Of a stretch of DNA of 64,000 nt, positions 34,750 to 44,823 are shown piece by piece (position 1 is the stretch's first letter; each line of letters begins with the position of its first letter). Source of the stretch: Ananas comosus (taxonomy: Eukaryota; Streptophyta; Magnoliopsida; Poales; Bromeliaceae); assembly GCF_001540865.1 (NCBI RefSeq), contig NC_033631.1, forward strand, positions 6,046,953-6,110,952, given 5' to 3'. The notes under the pieces are model-generated. The model did not search any database. It was not told where the DNA came from and was given only the letters and a program-made list of their open reading frames with translations. The translations under genes and the position numbers were made by a program.

Positions 34750-36619
34750 TTGATTTTTGATCAACCGTTAGTCGTTTCGTCGCTTAAGGCTTCGGTTGGA
34801 ATTGTTGATGAAACTTTGACTTCCGATTTGCTTGTGGGAATGATCGAACTTGACGTTGCGGCTTTGAAGTCCAGTTCCCTTGAGGTACTCGACTCACTTG
34901 ATTTTTCTTTTGATTCTGTGGGTTTTGATGTGTCCTTTGATGCCACATTTATGACACACCTTCTCTTTCGAAGTTGTTGAGACATTAGAAGTTGATTTTG
35001 AAACCTTTTCAACACATCATATCCGAGGCCGAACTTGTTTGTTTGACCCAATCCGAGCATATGATCTAATTTCTTTGAGCCGGAAGAGAATTTTTGTATG
35101 TCAGATTGAAGTTGACGAACTTGATTGGTCAATGACTTGTTGGATGTATGCGATCCTCGAATTGTTGCTCCAAAAATCCAACCTTGTCTTTATACGATTT
35201 GATCGTTGACTCCGCTTAATCAAGTTTCTCTTGGAGGATTAAGTTATTCTTAGAAATCGATTCCTTTTCCTCCTTAAGAGCTTTATTCATTGTCTTCAAA
35301 TTTTTGTTCACCTCTTCAATGTCCAATAAACGACGCCTCAACTTCTTATTGAGCTTGGTCATCTTTTTCGAATCAATAAGAAGTTGGTTGTATGCTTCCG
35401 CTATATCCTCGTCGTTTGATTCCTCCTCGCTTTCACCGATATCGCTCGAAGTATCTTGCACGGAAGGAGAAATACTAGAATTAGAAACAATTGAGGATAA
35501 GCACATAACATTAGACGAAGGCAAAGAATTATTAGCAAGTAAAGCAATATGATCATCCTTTTCTTCGTCACTTGAAGATGATTCACTCGAAGTAGAATCA
35601 TCCCAAGTTTTTGCTTACAAAGCCTTTTGTCTATCAGTCTTCTTAGAAGGACAATCCGTTGCAATGTAACCGTAGCCTTTACATTTGTAGCATTGGATTT
35701 CACCGTCAAATTCATCTTTTTCTTTCGAAGACTTTGCAAGTTTTTTATCCTTAGATTTAGAACTTGAAGATTGTCTTGAAAAAGATTTATACTTCGAATA
35801 TGAAGCCTTGTCCGTATTGTTCTTCTTTTGAAAATTCCGTCGGAATTTCTTTGTGAGGAGAGCCAATTGATGTTCAAAGTCGCCGAGCGAAATATCTCCG
35901 TCGAAATCCGAGTCGTCTTCTTCTTTCTTTGTTGATTTGAGTGCAACCCCTGTGCTTTTAGAAAAAGATTTGGAAGAAGATGGGTTAGTAGGAAAAGTCA
36001 TCTCATACGTTTGTAGAGCGCCTACTAATTCTTCGACTTTCATCTCGTCCGGATGCTTAATGGTTTCGATTGCGGCAACCTTTGCCCGAAAGCGTTCCGG
36101 AAGAGTTCGAAGAATCTTTCTAACAACCTTAGCATCCAGGATTTTCTCTCCCAAGTTAGCGCATGTATTCACAGCGTCTTGTAGACGCGTATAGTACTCG
36201 GTAAAGGTCTCGTTTTCTTCTATAAAAATCGAGTGAAATTTGCTTGTTAGCATTTGTAATTTTTGGACCTTTACTAAGCTTGTTCCTTCATGCGTAACTT
36301 GTAGAGCATCCCAAATTTCCTTTGCCGTTTCGCATGCCGAAACATGAGTAAACTCTGTTTGCGATAAAGTGTTGAATAAAGCATTAATTCCTTTACCGTT
36401 AAACGAACATGACTCATTTTCATCATTTGTCCACTTGTTTCGTGGTTTTGGCGTTTCAACATTCTCGACCTTTTCAATAGGATGTTTCCATCCAAATTCT
36501 ATTGATTGCCAAACGCGCTCATCGATTGCGATTAGAAAAGCTCTCATGCGAACTTTCCAATAGGCATAGTTTGTGCCATTGAAAAACGGTGGTCGATTAA
36601 TGTTTTCGCCTTCGGCCAT
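34750..36619 (-). pseudogene. Copia (Sirevirus-type) gag, broken
   Basis: The frame starts at an ATG at 36619, 25 bp after the primer site, and is open for 334 codons. The N-terminal part, with PPFFNGTNYAYWKVRMRAFL and WDALQVTHEG, is typical of Copia gag (UBN2 family). A zinc knuckle follows at about residues 312-325 (CYKCKGYGYIATDC), in which the usual histidine is tyrosine. The frame then meets TAA at 35615-35617 and continues in the same frame, with acidic and helical sequence, to another TAA at 35216. A one-base shift follows near 35140-35170. A second knuckle-like motif near 34915-34956 (CHKCGIKGHIKTH) ends in His instead of Cys. Two stops plus a frameshift make this a pseudogene. No pol follows. 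Confidence 0.82.
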
Positions 36620-36643
36620 TAGATAACAATTTATCTAGATCCC

Positions 36644-36655
36644 GCTCTGATACCA
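36644..36655 (-). other. Primer binding site of the Copia element
   Basis: Read on the minus strand this is TGGTATCAGAGC, complementary to tRNA-iMet. It lies 2 bp inside the LTR end (CTTTCA at 36658), which fixes the orientation of the element. Confidence 0.88.
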
Positions 36656-36657
36656 AT

Positions 36658-36881
36658 TGAAAGTTTTGAGGAGCCCATGGATCTATCTAGATTGTATCCA
36701 ACACCTAGAGGGGGTGAATAGGTGTAACGGCAAAACAACCACAAATCTCAATGCGATCAAAATAAATGCGAAAAATAAAAATCACACGAGATTTACATGG
36801 GAAAACTCCAACTTGGAGTAAAAAACCTACGGGACCAACACGCGAAAAAATAATTCACTAAGAGAAAAGATTACAAGGTGA
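36658..36881 (-). repeat. 5' LTR of the Copia element, interrupted by CACTA
   Basis: It matches the outer 220 bp of the LTR at 30104. It stops at AAGGTGA where CACTAC begins. Sequence on the far side of the CACTA element (42614 onward) does not match the rest of that LTR, so its continuation is unresolved. Confidence 0.75.
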
Positions 36882-37270
36882 CACTACAACAAAAATAATT
36901 TTTAGTGGCAACTTTTTAGTGGCGACAAGAACTGTCGCCACTAATGTATTTAATATGGTGGCGACATTTATTTGTCGCCGCCAATTCGTAGGAAATGGCG
37001 GCGACATTTATTTGTCGCCACCAATTCGTAGGAAATGGCGGCGACATATAATAGTCGCCACCGATACGGGATGCATTGGCGGCAACATATAAGAGTCGCC
37101 ACCGATACTAAAATATAACCACTGATACAGATACTAAAATATAACCACCTCTATACAGATGCATTGGTGGCGACATTTAAATGTCGGCGCGAATACATAA
37201 ACAATGGCGGCGACGCCTATATGTCGCCACCAATGTGTAAACCATTAGTGGCGACTAATGTCGCCGCAGA
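36882..37270 (+). repeat. 5' subterminal repeats of CACTA 1
   Basis: Several copies of a roughly 60-bp unit with GGCGACATTTATTTGTCGCC-type inverted words alternate with short spacers. Words of the same kind form the 3' end at 42335-42613, so the two ends can fold on each other. Confidence 0.8.
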
Positions 37271-37439
37271 ATTTTTTCATACATCCCGCCATTACTTCCC
37301 TCCTTTTTTTTCCCACCAACCAGCACCATTCTTTTCTTTTTGTTGGACTATTATACCCTTACTTATTTTATATGTTGTATGCAAATAGTTGGACTATTTA
37401 GTCTTTTGACAGATTAAAAAAGAGTAAATAATATGCACA

Positions 37440-37740
37440 GGGAAAAAATCCCTAAACCCCAAATTACACGATCACCCTCTCATTCACCTCTCCCCCTCTC
37501 CTTCACATCTCCTCTCTTCTCCCTCTCGAAGCTCGGATCGCGTTCGCACTCTCTCCCTCTCCTTCACCTCTCCTCTCTTCTCCCTCTCTAAGCTTGGATC
37601 CTTATCAGCGGCAGCGGCGGCGGTGGCGTCGTCTCCGGCGGAGGAGCTCTCGGTGGCAGAGTGGCTGAGGAAGCTCTCGGCGGCGGAATCTAGGGTTCCG
37701 GCGGGATCAGTTCGTAACCTTCCTTCTTGCTTCGTTCACT
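37440..37740 (+). other. CT-rich, leader-like sequence in CACTA 1
   Basis: A pyrimidine-rich stretch with a duplicated CTCCTCTCTTCTCCCTCT word leads into a GC-rich part (37605-37710). It resembles the 5' leader and start of a plant gene. One GC-rich frame reads VAEWLRKLSAAESRVPAGS, but I do not recognise it. Confidence 0.35.
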
Positions 37741-37780
37741 CTAGAGAGAGATTAGAGAGAGAGAGATAGGAGAGAGAGAG

Positions 37781-38128
37781 ATGTCGAGATCGGCGGCGGA
37801 GGCAGCGGGGGGAGGAGGAGCGGCGGCGAGGTTGTCAATATGGGAGTCGCTGAGGGGGTGTTGAATCTTCGGGAAGGAGATCGACAAGGAGGAACTTCGG
37901 CGGCAGATCGCGATGCCCCAGTCCCTCTGTGCGGCGGTGGCCGCTGCCGTGAGGAGCAAGGACACGACCTCCCCCGCGGCGGCGGCGGCGGCGGCGTCGA
38001 CCGCCAGCGAGGAGGCTGCGCCGGAGTAGACGAAGGCGCCAGTGGTCGTCTTCGTCAACTCGGGTGGCAGGGGGCGCCATGGCCCCAAGCTCAAGCTCTG
38101 GCTCCGGGAGCTCATAAGCCAGGAACAG
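37781..38128 (+). pseudogene. Captured first exon of a diacylglycerol kinase, two stops
   Basis: Diacylglycerol kinase converts diacylglycerol to phosphatidic acid at membranes. The frame starts at ATG 37781 and reads IWESLRGC, stop, FGKEIDKEELRRQIAMPQ, an alanine run, stop, then PVVVFVNSGGRGRHGPKL and LWLRELISQEQ. The last two words match the start of the plant diacylglycerol kinase catalytic domain. The preceding SIRESIRGCG-like and IDKEELRR-like words match the N-terminus of the short plant class. The exon ends CAG|GTTAAG at 38128, a good donor. In-frame stops are TGA (37862-37864) and TAG (38027-38029). Nothing of the remaining enzyme is present, so it cannot be functional. It is an exon captured by the CACTA element. 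Confidence 0.83.
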
Positions 38129-40058
38129 GTTAAGAGAAACACGCACACACACACACTCTCTTTCTCATGCTTTTTGCTAGGTTTATTGCGAGTTTTTGGC
38201 CTAAGATTTGGTCGGAGAAACTCCGGGAGTGCCACTCTAAAGAACGATTTATATAAATACTTTATATCCATTACTTCTTATGTTTTGGTTGAAACTTTTT
38301 AGTATGCTCGAAACGTGGGCTCGAATCAAATAGCGGAAAATTGTTCACAATTTCCCCATGAGCACGGCGGCGAAGCAGCCTACAATAACCCCAAAAGAAG
38401 AACCTGCCCTATTTGATCTGAGCGGAGTGAGTTTTTTTTTAAAAAAATTTAATTTGGCATTCGAATTTTGAATTATCCCCACAATTTCGACTTAGTTTAC
38501 TTGTATTTTGAAGCTTGTTTGATTGTTATGTAGATTAAAGTGCTATTCACTCAGTTTCTCTAATTGATGTGTAATTGTTGAACATATGGAATTGATGTTA
38601 GACCATCTGCCTAATAGTGATTCGAACTGATACTCGCGTCAATGAATTATATTTGGTTGAAGTTTTGTTTTGCATGAATTACTAATAGTGATGCTTTGTT
38701 TTAATTGTTCTAGCGTAGGATAGATAAATCGAGTAACGGAAACATTAATTTGCTGGTATCTTAGTCTTTTTAGATTTACTGTGGCACTAATTTTTTCCAC
38801 TTATCACCCCCACACTGTAGTTTACTATGCACATTGCATTTTACTTGACTATGAAGTGCTTTAGTTGCTTAAGCTAAATGCATAAGTAGGTTTCTGGTCA
38901 AACGAGCTTGGAGCAAATGTTGGCTTTGGTACTACTATACCTTGATAAAAAAATAGTATAATGGATTTGAGAAGGAAAGCAGCAGTTGTATTAGATTAAA
39001 TTTCCATCAAAGCAAAAAATTGATGCTACAGATGAACCCTCAACTCATTTTAGGCCCTGAGTACATAAGCAAGCTACCCTAGAAGTGCCCTTCTCACTCT
39101 TCAACTTTCTTCCTGGCAGACAGATGCATTTGCACTACAATCGTTGATTCTTCGAGTAGCATTCATGCCATTTCTTCATATTTGCCAAAAAGTGTCTTCT
39201 TGAAGCTTTGTTATATAGATGCATCTCAAGTGAAAGATAAAAGCTTTTTCATATAAAATACTCACATTGGGTTAATTTTGTGAATTTCGATACTCAGTTC
39301 TTGGAATTTATTGATCTTTTCTATTACACACAATTCTTCTGGGCAAAGTAGGACGACAATTGATGTTATATTTAACTTATCTCATTTGAGATATGCATTC
39401 AATGATGCTTGAGTACTTCGATTTTTTTTCATAATTAAACAAGATTGTTGAATTTCAGATAGTTCACTGAACTTTGCCGAGGCTGATGGATCATGAAGGG
39501 TTCAGAGGCATATTGACCTCGGATAAGTACATCAATCCTGTCAACTAGTCAACAACTGGAACTTAGTTAAATCGATTATCTGCTTATTTGCAATACTAAT
39601 ACATTTACACCAAAACTATATGAACTCATCTAAAAACATGGATCCTTGGTAAAATTTTTCATATCCACTTCTATTTCAAACTTGAAACCTTTTCTCCATT
39701 TGCTAATATAACCAAACCCACTTGAGTCTTTGATTCTTAACGAACTAGTCTACAACTTCATCTTTATGGCCGAGAAACTTCATCTTTAGGGCTAACTTAC
39801 GTCAATATGTTCACCATATTTATAAAATAACTCAATTGGAGAGTTCCAAGTTTGCTGTTCGTATAAGGTCTAGAATCCAACGGATGAATGGAGAAATAGC
39901 ACTTCTTTTTCCAGTCTTAAACACTTCAGTACCGTAAATTTTGCTATCTTTGTTACTACTGCAATATTTATTTTCCGAATTTTCGGTATATTACAGAACA
40001 ATTTGACATGAACTTGTAGTCTTTATTATTAGTTGATTGACAATTCCCATTATTACAG
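38129..40058 (+). other. Interior of CACTA 1 without a recognised gene
   Basis: This is AT-rich, intron-like DNA between the two captured gene pieces. A short frame at 38358-38430 (MSTAAKQPTITPKEEPALFD) looks coding-like but is too short to name. I see no transposase remnant here. Confidence 0.5.
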
Positions 40059-41740
40059 GGATTTGTCGCACAACAATTTGACAGGGTCCATACCTGATGC
40101 TTTATCGGAGTTACCGTCACTTGTATTCCTGTATGTAACATATTTTTCTAGGTTTAATTTTTCCTGGCTTCTTGCAGAGATTTGGCATATAACCAACTAA
40201 ACGGATCAATTCCCGCAGGCCTACTTAAAAAATCACAAGATGGGTCACTTACCTTAAGGTTTGAATTCTCTTTAGTTTTACTGCTCCTTTTGAATTGCGT
40301 TTCGTCAAACTGTGTTTCTTTTTTCTATCTATCAAAGAGGTTTCCTTTTTTTTATAATAGATTTCTCGCTCTTCTTCTTCATCTTTTCAAGTTTAGACTA
40401 ACTGCGCTCAACTAACTCTATGGTCTTTTCAATGCTAGAATTGGAAATAATTTAAATCTTTGTAACAACGGTGATTCATGTGTGCTCACAAAATCAAAGA
40501 AGAGTACACCGACGGCTGTTATCGTGATTGTTCCAATAGTTGTGGTAGTGCTACTGGTGGCAGCGATGCTAGTAATGTGCAGAATAAGGAAACATAGAGG
40601 TAACTTTTATTGATGTAAAATCCTTTCTTGTGCATTCTCCTAAACATTGGTATTTGAGTGATCTTAGAAATTGTAGTACATCCATTATTGATCATCTTAC
40701 GTGTTGATTTGCTTTTCTCAAAGGCTTAGCAATAGGCACCTCTGTGAAGCCGTCGAGAAGGGACAACAATAATGAGGACCATTTGTTGCAATTTGAGAAC
40801 AGGTAGTTCACGTACACGGAGTTAGAGATAATAACGAATTACTTTGAGCGAGAAATAGGCAGAGGAGGATTCGGGAAGGTCTATGATGGCTTCTTGGAGA
40901 ATGGTACTCAAGTTGCGGTGAAGATGCGCTCTCAGTCATCTCATCAAGGAGTAAAAGAATTTCTCTGTGAGGTAATCTATTTCAATCAACTTAGCTCAGG
41001 TTTTTGGTTCAAAAAAGGATCAAACTGAACTGAATATGTCATGAAACCAAAAGAATAGCAAACGAAACCTAATTGAACCAACATGAATATTATTGGTATG
41101 GTTTACACAGGTTGGAGTTCAGCTGTCTTATCGGGCTTTGTTTAGGTTTAATATGGTTTTGCTCATCGATTTCCTATCTAATGACTGCGATGTCTATAAT
41201 CTGCAACCATTTAGGTTGGGTCTACATCTTATTATTGTTAATCTATTACAGTAAACTTATAGTTTGGTATAGTATGGAGCATATTAATCATCATCTCTTC
41301 TGCTCTGCATAACTTAGTTGAAGAATTTTGAGATTTCTTTATTTATTGTGTTGGCGCAAGATTACTGTTGGTATATAGTCTACTCAAACTCATATGCTTC
41401 TTAATACACACCTGACAGCATTCTGAATTCTATTACAGGCCCAACACTTAACAAGGGTTCATCACAAGAACCTAGTTTCGCCGATTGGCTACTGTAAGGA
41501 TGGAGACTACCTGGGACTTGTTTATGAGTACATGGCTGAAGGGATCCTCGGACTTGTTTATGAGCACATGGCTGAAGGGACCCTCCAAGAACATCTGAGA
41601 GGTTTGTGAATTTTAAATTTGTTAAATATTTTGTGGTTGCGATCAAGCTGATTCAACGAGCTATTGTTGACCATCTTTGACAGGTAGAACTTCTGGAGCT
41701 AGACCTTTGACATGGGGACAGCGGCTCCGAATTGCATTAG
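40059..41740 (+). pseudogene. Captured LRR receptor-like kinase fragment (five exons)
   Basis: Exons with matching AG/GT borders are visible at 40059-40130 (one 24-residue LRR, LSHNNLTGSIPDAL), 40178-40258 (LAYNQLNGSIPAGLL), 40439-40599 (juxtamembrane Cys pair then one hydrophobic segment, VIVIVPIVVVVLLVAAMLV), 40724-40971 ([14 protein letters not shown], glycine loop [10 protein letters not shown] and VAVK lysine) and 41439-41601 plus 41684-41740 (HHKNLVSPIGYC, hinge, LTWGQRLRIAL). This is the LRR-I (malectin-like) receptor kinase family, which sits in the plasma membrane and signals by Ser/Thr phosphorylation. A TAG at 40804-40806 interrupts the exon before the kinase. A 36-bp in-frame tandem duplication lies at 41514-41585. 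The fragment ends before the catalytic loop and DFG, and the ectodomain start is missing, so it is inactive. Confidence 0.85.
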
Positions 41741-42334
41741 GTGACAATGCAATGATAATCTAGTATGGTTCTTGTAAGACAATTTAAGTTACTTAGTTTG
41801 ATTTAGTCTTACTTATGTTGTCCCAAACTTGTAGATGATTAGTTTTTTTCAACTTCTTTCTGTAAATCTTCTTGCGTGAGTATACAATCTCTATTGTGAG
41901 AGACACAATTCGATGCAAAATGTAGGATTTCTGCTTGTTGATCTGTGGTTTGTTTGGAAAGCTTTCTATAATGGTATCCTAGGCTTGATTGGCTATGGGA
42001 CAGCTTTTTAAGATGAACTATGTTGTAAAGATTATTTATACTCTTTTTAACATATGAAGTTTGATTAAGTCTTACTTATTTGTGTGGAATAATTTTATGA
42101 TTAAATACTTTATAGAGATTCAATTAGATTTAATATATATTGGTTATAAGGTGTTTGAGCCATAGTACTTGGGTTTAATTTGGTTTTGAGAGGATTAAAT
42201 TGAAATTAAAGGTTAAAATTTAAGAATAAGAAATTTTTATAACTATTGGTTATTTTTTAGCAATTTATACTAAATCAATAATATCTTTTACTACCAATTA
42301 TTTTTTTAAAAAAATTTATTTTATATCAGAAAAT
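41741..42334 (+). other. AT-rich filler at the 3' side of CACTA 1
   Basis: There is no further kinase exon after 41740. The stretch is AT-rich with short near-repeats of TTTGATTAAGTCTTACTTA-like text, and I see no gene in it. Confidence 0.5.
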
Positions 42335-42613
42335 TGGTGGCGACAATAGTTGCCACCATAAAACTATCCGGCGGGGTTTTAGCGACGACAGAATGTCTTC
42401 GCTAATTATCTAACTTTTCGCGGCGACCGTATGTCGCCGCTAATTATCTAACTTTTAGCGGTGACAAATTGTCGCCACCAAATAGTTTTACCGACGGGGT
42501 TTTAGGCGGCGGCATGCGGCGACAAATTGTCGCCGCCAAAACGTTTTTCGTGGCGACAATTTTGACTATGGTGGCGACATTTGTCGCCACTAAATCTTAT
42601 ACCTGTAGTAGTG

Positions 42614-42747
42614 GATCTAGAAGGAAATACTCAAACCCTAACATCAAAACCCTTAAAACATAGAGTACTTATCTTAGATCCAAGCTCTATTCCAAGCTAG
42701 GTCACCATTAGAGGGTTTCTTCACCACCAAGCTATCTCTTCTCCATC
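42614..42747. repeat. Short unclassified host segment between CACTA 1 and copy D
   Basis: This 134-bp segment (starting GATCTAGAAGG, ending CTTCTCCATC) is probably continuous with 61535 onward. The last five bases before copy D (CCATC) and the first five after it (CCACC) differ at one position, as an aged target duplication would. Read on the minus strand it resembles an LTR leader, but I cannot assign a family. Confidence 0.5.
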
Positions 42748-43428
42748 TGTAAGGACTGAGATTTTGACAGTGCAACTAAACTCTCTGTTGACGATATTTT
42801 TTTTTGTGTAATTTAATTACATCAGCACTCGTCAAGTTTCAGGAGAAAACGAGTTAGAACGGAGAAGTTACGCGACCAGAACCGATGACTTAAAGTGAAT
42901 AGTAACTCCGACTTTTCAGTTGAGCTAGTAAGTAGAGAAGGGTTTTGGTGCATATTGGACTCCGAATATAGGACTCCAATAGCTCGTTTCGAACGGCTCG
43001 ACTATTTTGGACCTAATGGCACTGACAGAATTGGGTTCTGATGGACGGTTTTCGAGAAAAAGGGGTTTGATTGGGTTTACATATATAAATATATGTGGTT
43101 ACTTGGTGGTTTGTAATGAGGGTTGACTTCATCGCAAATCGGCTAACAAATCAGATAAAGCAAAATGCTAGATTCGATGCCCCAGTTGTGCTGAACGCGC
43201 TGGCGCAATCCGATCGGAAATCCGACGGACGGATCTTCGGGAATCGCAAAATGTTCGCTGAGAGGTCGAAATCAGCAAAATGGAGAAATCGTGAAAGGTC
43301 CAATATTTTATGCGCCGTTTTGCGCTAGTTCGAACGTCGAGGGACTTATGTGCAAATGACACGTTCTTGTAGGGGACCTAGCTGATAATATTGGTCTACG
43401 GTGGACTTTTCTACAATTATACATTGGG

Positions 43429-43436
43429 TATAAATA
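43429..43436 (+). promoter_or_regulatory. LTR promoter TATA box
   Basis: TATAAATA lies just upstream of the GC-rich leader. The 3' LTR has TATAAAT at 50425-50431 in the same setting. The position fits a U3/R boundary shortly downstream. Confidence 0.55.
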
Positions 43437-43442
43437 TTGGTT

Positions 43443-43465
43443 TAGGGTTTCCATGAGAAACCCTA
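43443..43465 (+). other. Cap-proximal hairpin after the TATA box
   Basis: Arms TAGGGTTTC and GAAACCCTA (9 bp) surround the loop CATGA, which contains an ATG. The same hairpin follows the TATA box of the 3' LTR. A looser form stands in copy C (near 21895-21917). Confidence 0.6.
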
Positions 43466-44483
43466 ACCCTAACTCGTCCCCCAACCAACCAGTCCACCCT
43501 AGCCGCCCTAGCTCCTCCTTGCCCTACCCGTGCTCATGCCCCGGCCGCCGGCGAGCAGCCCCGGCCGCCGGAAATCCCTGCAGCACCTCTCTCTCTCTCT
43601 CTCTCTCTCGGCCACCCACTTCACCGCTTTGTGGTTGCGGGTCCCAGGAAGTCATCCAAGCCTGGGCGACAGCACCTTTTGGTCGAGACCCATCTCAGGC
43701 ATCTCCCCTGTCGGCCCCGTCGTCCCTGCACGGCGCCGAAACCGCCTGCACAAAGCTGCGGCCAGCCTGGGCCAACCCAGGCCGAGCTGACTTCAGCTCG
43801 GGGCCCGCTTGTTGGAGCCTCCCTAGATCAGCCGCCCCGACTTCCTCCGGCCTCCAGCTACCTCCGGCGCGCGTCCCCGGCCATCCCCGTGCGCTGCCGG
43901 CGCCGCCCTAGCTCCCTGCAGCCAACCGCGGTGACCCAGACCGAGACTGGGTGATCTCTGTTTCCGCGCGCCGCCGCCGCTCCCCGCTGGCAGTGCCGTC
44001 CTCCAGACATATCTGGTGACCTCCGGCGTGCATCCCCGGACGTCCCTGAAGCCGCCGGCCGCCGCTCTTCAACTCTGCGGCTGCCCAAAGCTTGTGCGGG
44101 CCGAGGCCGAGCCACCTCGGCCACCGCACGACGCCGCTGCCCACGAAGGGGTGCATCACGATCCCCTCGGCATCCGGCGACGGATTGACGTCGCCCCGAC
44201 CTCCTCCGACCGCCGCCGCGCCGCCGGGAAGCCTTGAAACCGAGAGCAGTTGGCGGGCTTGATCTCCTCCGCCGCGGCACCGGTTGCCGCCCGCCGTCGG
44301 CCAGCACCTGCCCCGGACCTCTTGGACCGGCTTCTTCCATTCTCCGCCGGAGCGCTCGTCGTCCGGCCACTAGAGACCAACCCTAACTCCCACTGCTCCG
44401 GTATGCTATTGTTTTAAGTTCCAGCACTGTAGTTTGGGGTTCCGGTCGTCTTTTCGGCAATTCGAGAGCACTCCGATAGTTAA

Positions 44484-44534
44484 GGAAGTGAGCACGATGA
44501 TCCTGGTTTCGTGCGGAACATCGTGCCCACCTCC
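44484..44534 (+). other. Hairpin H1 in copy D 5' LTR
   Basis: GGAAGTGAGCACGATG pairs with CATCGTGCCCACCTCC at 14 of 16 positions. The inner half has a different sequence from copies A and C but keeps the stem. A shorter version lies in the 3' LTR at 51481-51519. Confidence 0.7.
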
Positions 44535-44762
44535 GTTAGGTTAATTGAGGCCTTGGGTAGTGAATTAGACGCAACGTAGGCGCTGTGCGCGCTGTTTACA
44601 GAAGTTTGCATCGCTCGAGCGCCCGCTACAGTGGCCGGTAGTGCTCAGAAAGGTGAGCACGGCCTCTGGCCCTCAAAAAGGTGAGCACGGCCTCTGGCAC
44701 ACTGAGACCTATCATCGAGTGTCTCAGCTTAGCAGAATAATCCTCGGTTTCTGCTAGCGGAC

Positions 44763-44823
44763 CATAAAAGCCCCGAAATCACATAAAATAATGTGATTTT
44801 GGGTAATCGGGAGGGTTTTTATG
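44763..44823 (+). other. Hairpin H2 in copy D 5' LTR
   Basis: Outer arms CATAAAAGC and GTTTTTATG pair with one G-U. Inner arms GAAATCACAT and ATGTGATTTT (44775-44784 and 44791-44800) pair with one closing G-U. The 3' LTR copy is at 51729-51789. Confidence 0.8.

Larger units (their letters stand above)
30104..36881 (-). mobile_element. Sirevirus-like Copia element without pol
   Basis: On the minus strand the order is 5' LTR (36881-36658, cut), primer site (36655-36644, reading TGGTATCAGAGC), gag (36619 down to about 34750, broken), an AT-rich stretch, a plant-transposon-associated ORF (33146-31725, broken), polypurine tracts and a 3' LTR (31220-30104). A gag with UBN2-type and zinc-knuckle features and repeated AAAGGGGGAGAT tracts are typical of Sireviruses (Ty1/Copia). 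Protease, integrase, reverse transcriptase and RNase H are missing from the 5.4-kb interior, so the element could only move with help. It inserted into copy C's 3' LTR. Confidence 0.8.
36882..42613. mobile_element. CACTA DNA transposon 1, non-autonomous, gene-capturing
   Basis: The element starts CACTACAAC and ends in GTAGTAGTG, so both termini carry the CACTA inverted end. Inside each end are arrays of GGCGACA/TGTCGCC words in both orientations (36900-37270 and 42335-42600), the subterminal repeats where CACTA transposase binds. The flanks share at most GA (AAGGTGA before, GATCT after), so the expected 3-bp duplication is not clear. No TNP2-type transposase is present. The interior instead carries host gene pieces, a diacylglycerol kinase first exon and LRR receptor kinase exons. 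Gene capture of this kind is well known for plant CACTA elements. Confidence 0.83.

Noticed and set aside
36880..36884. Assigning a 3-bp target duplication to CACTA 1
   Set aside because: Flanks read TGA before and GAT after. Only GA is shared, so a clear 3-bp duplication cannot be claimed.
40059..41740. A functional receptor kinase gene
   Set aside because: It lies inside a CACTA element, lacks the ectodomain start and the catalytic half of the kinase, has an in-frame TAG and a hinge duplication.
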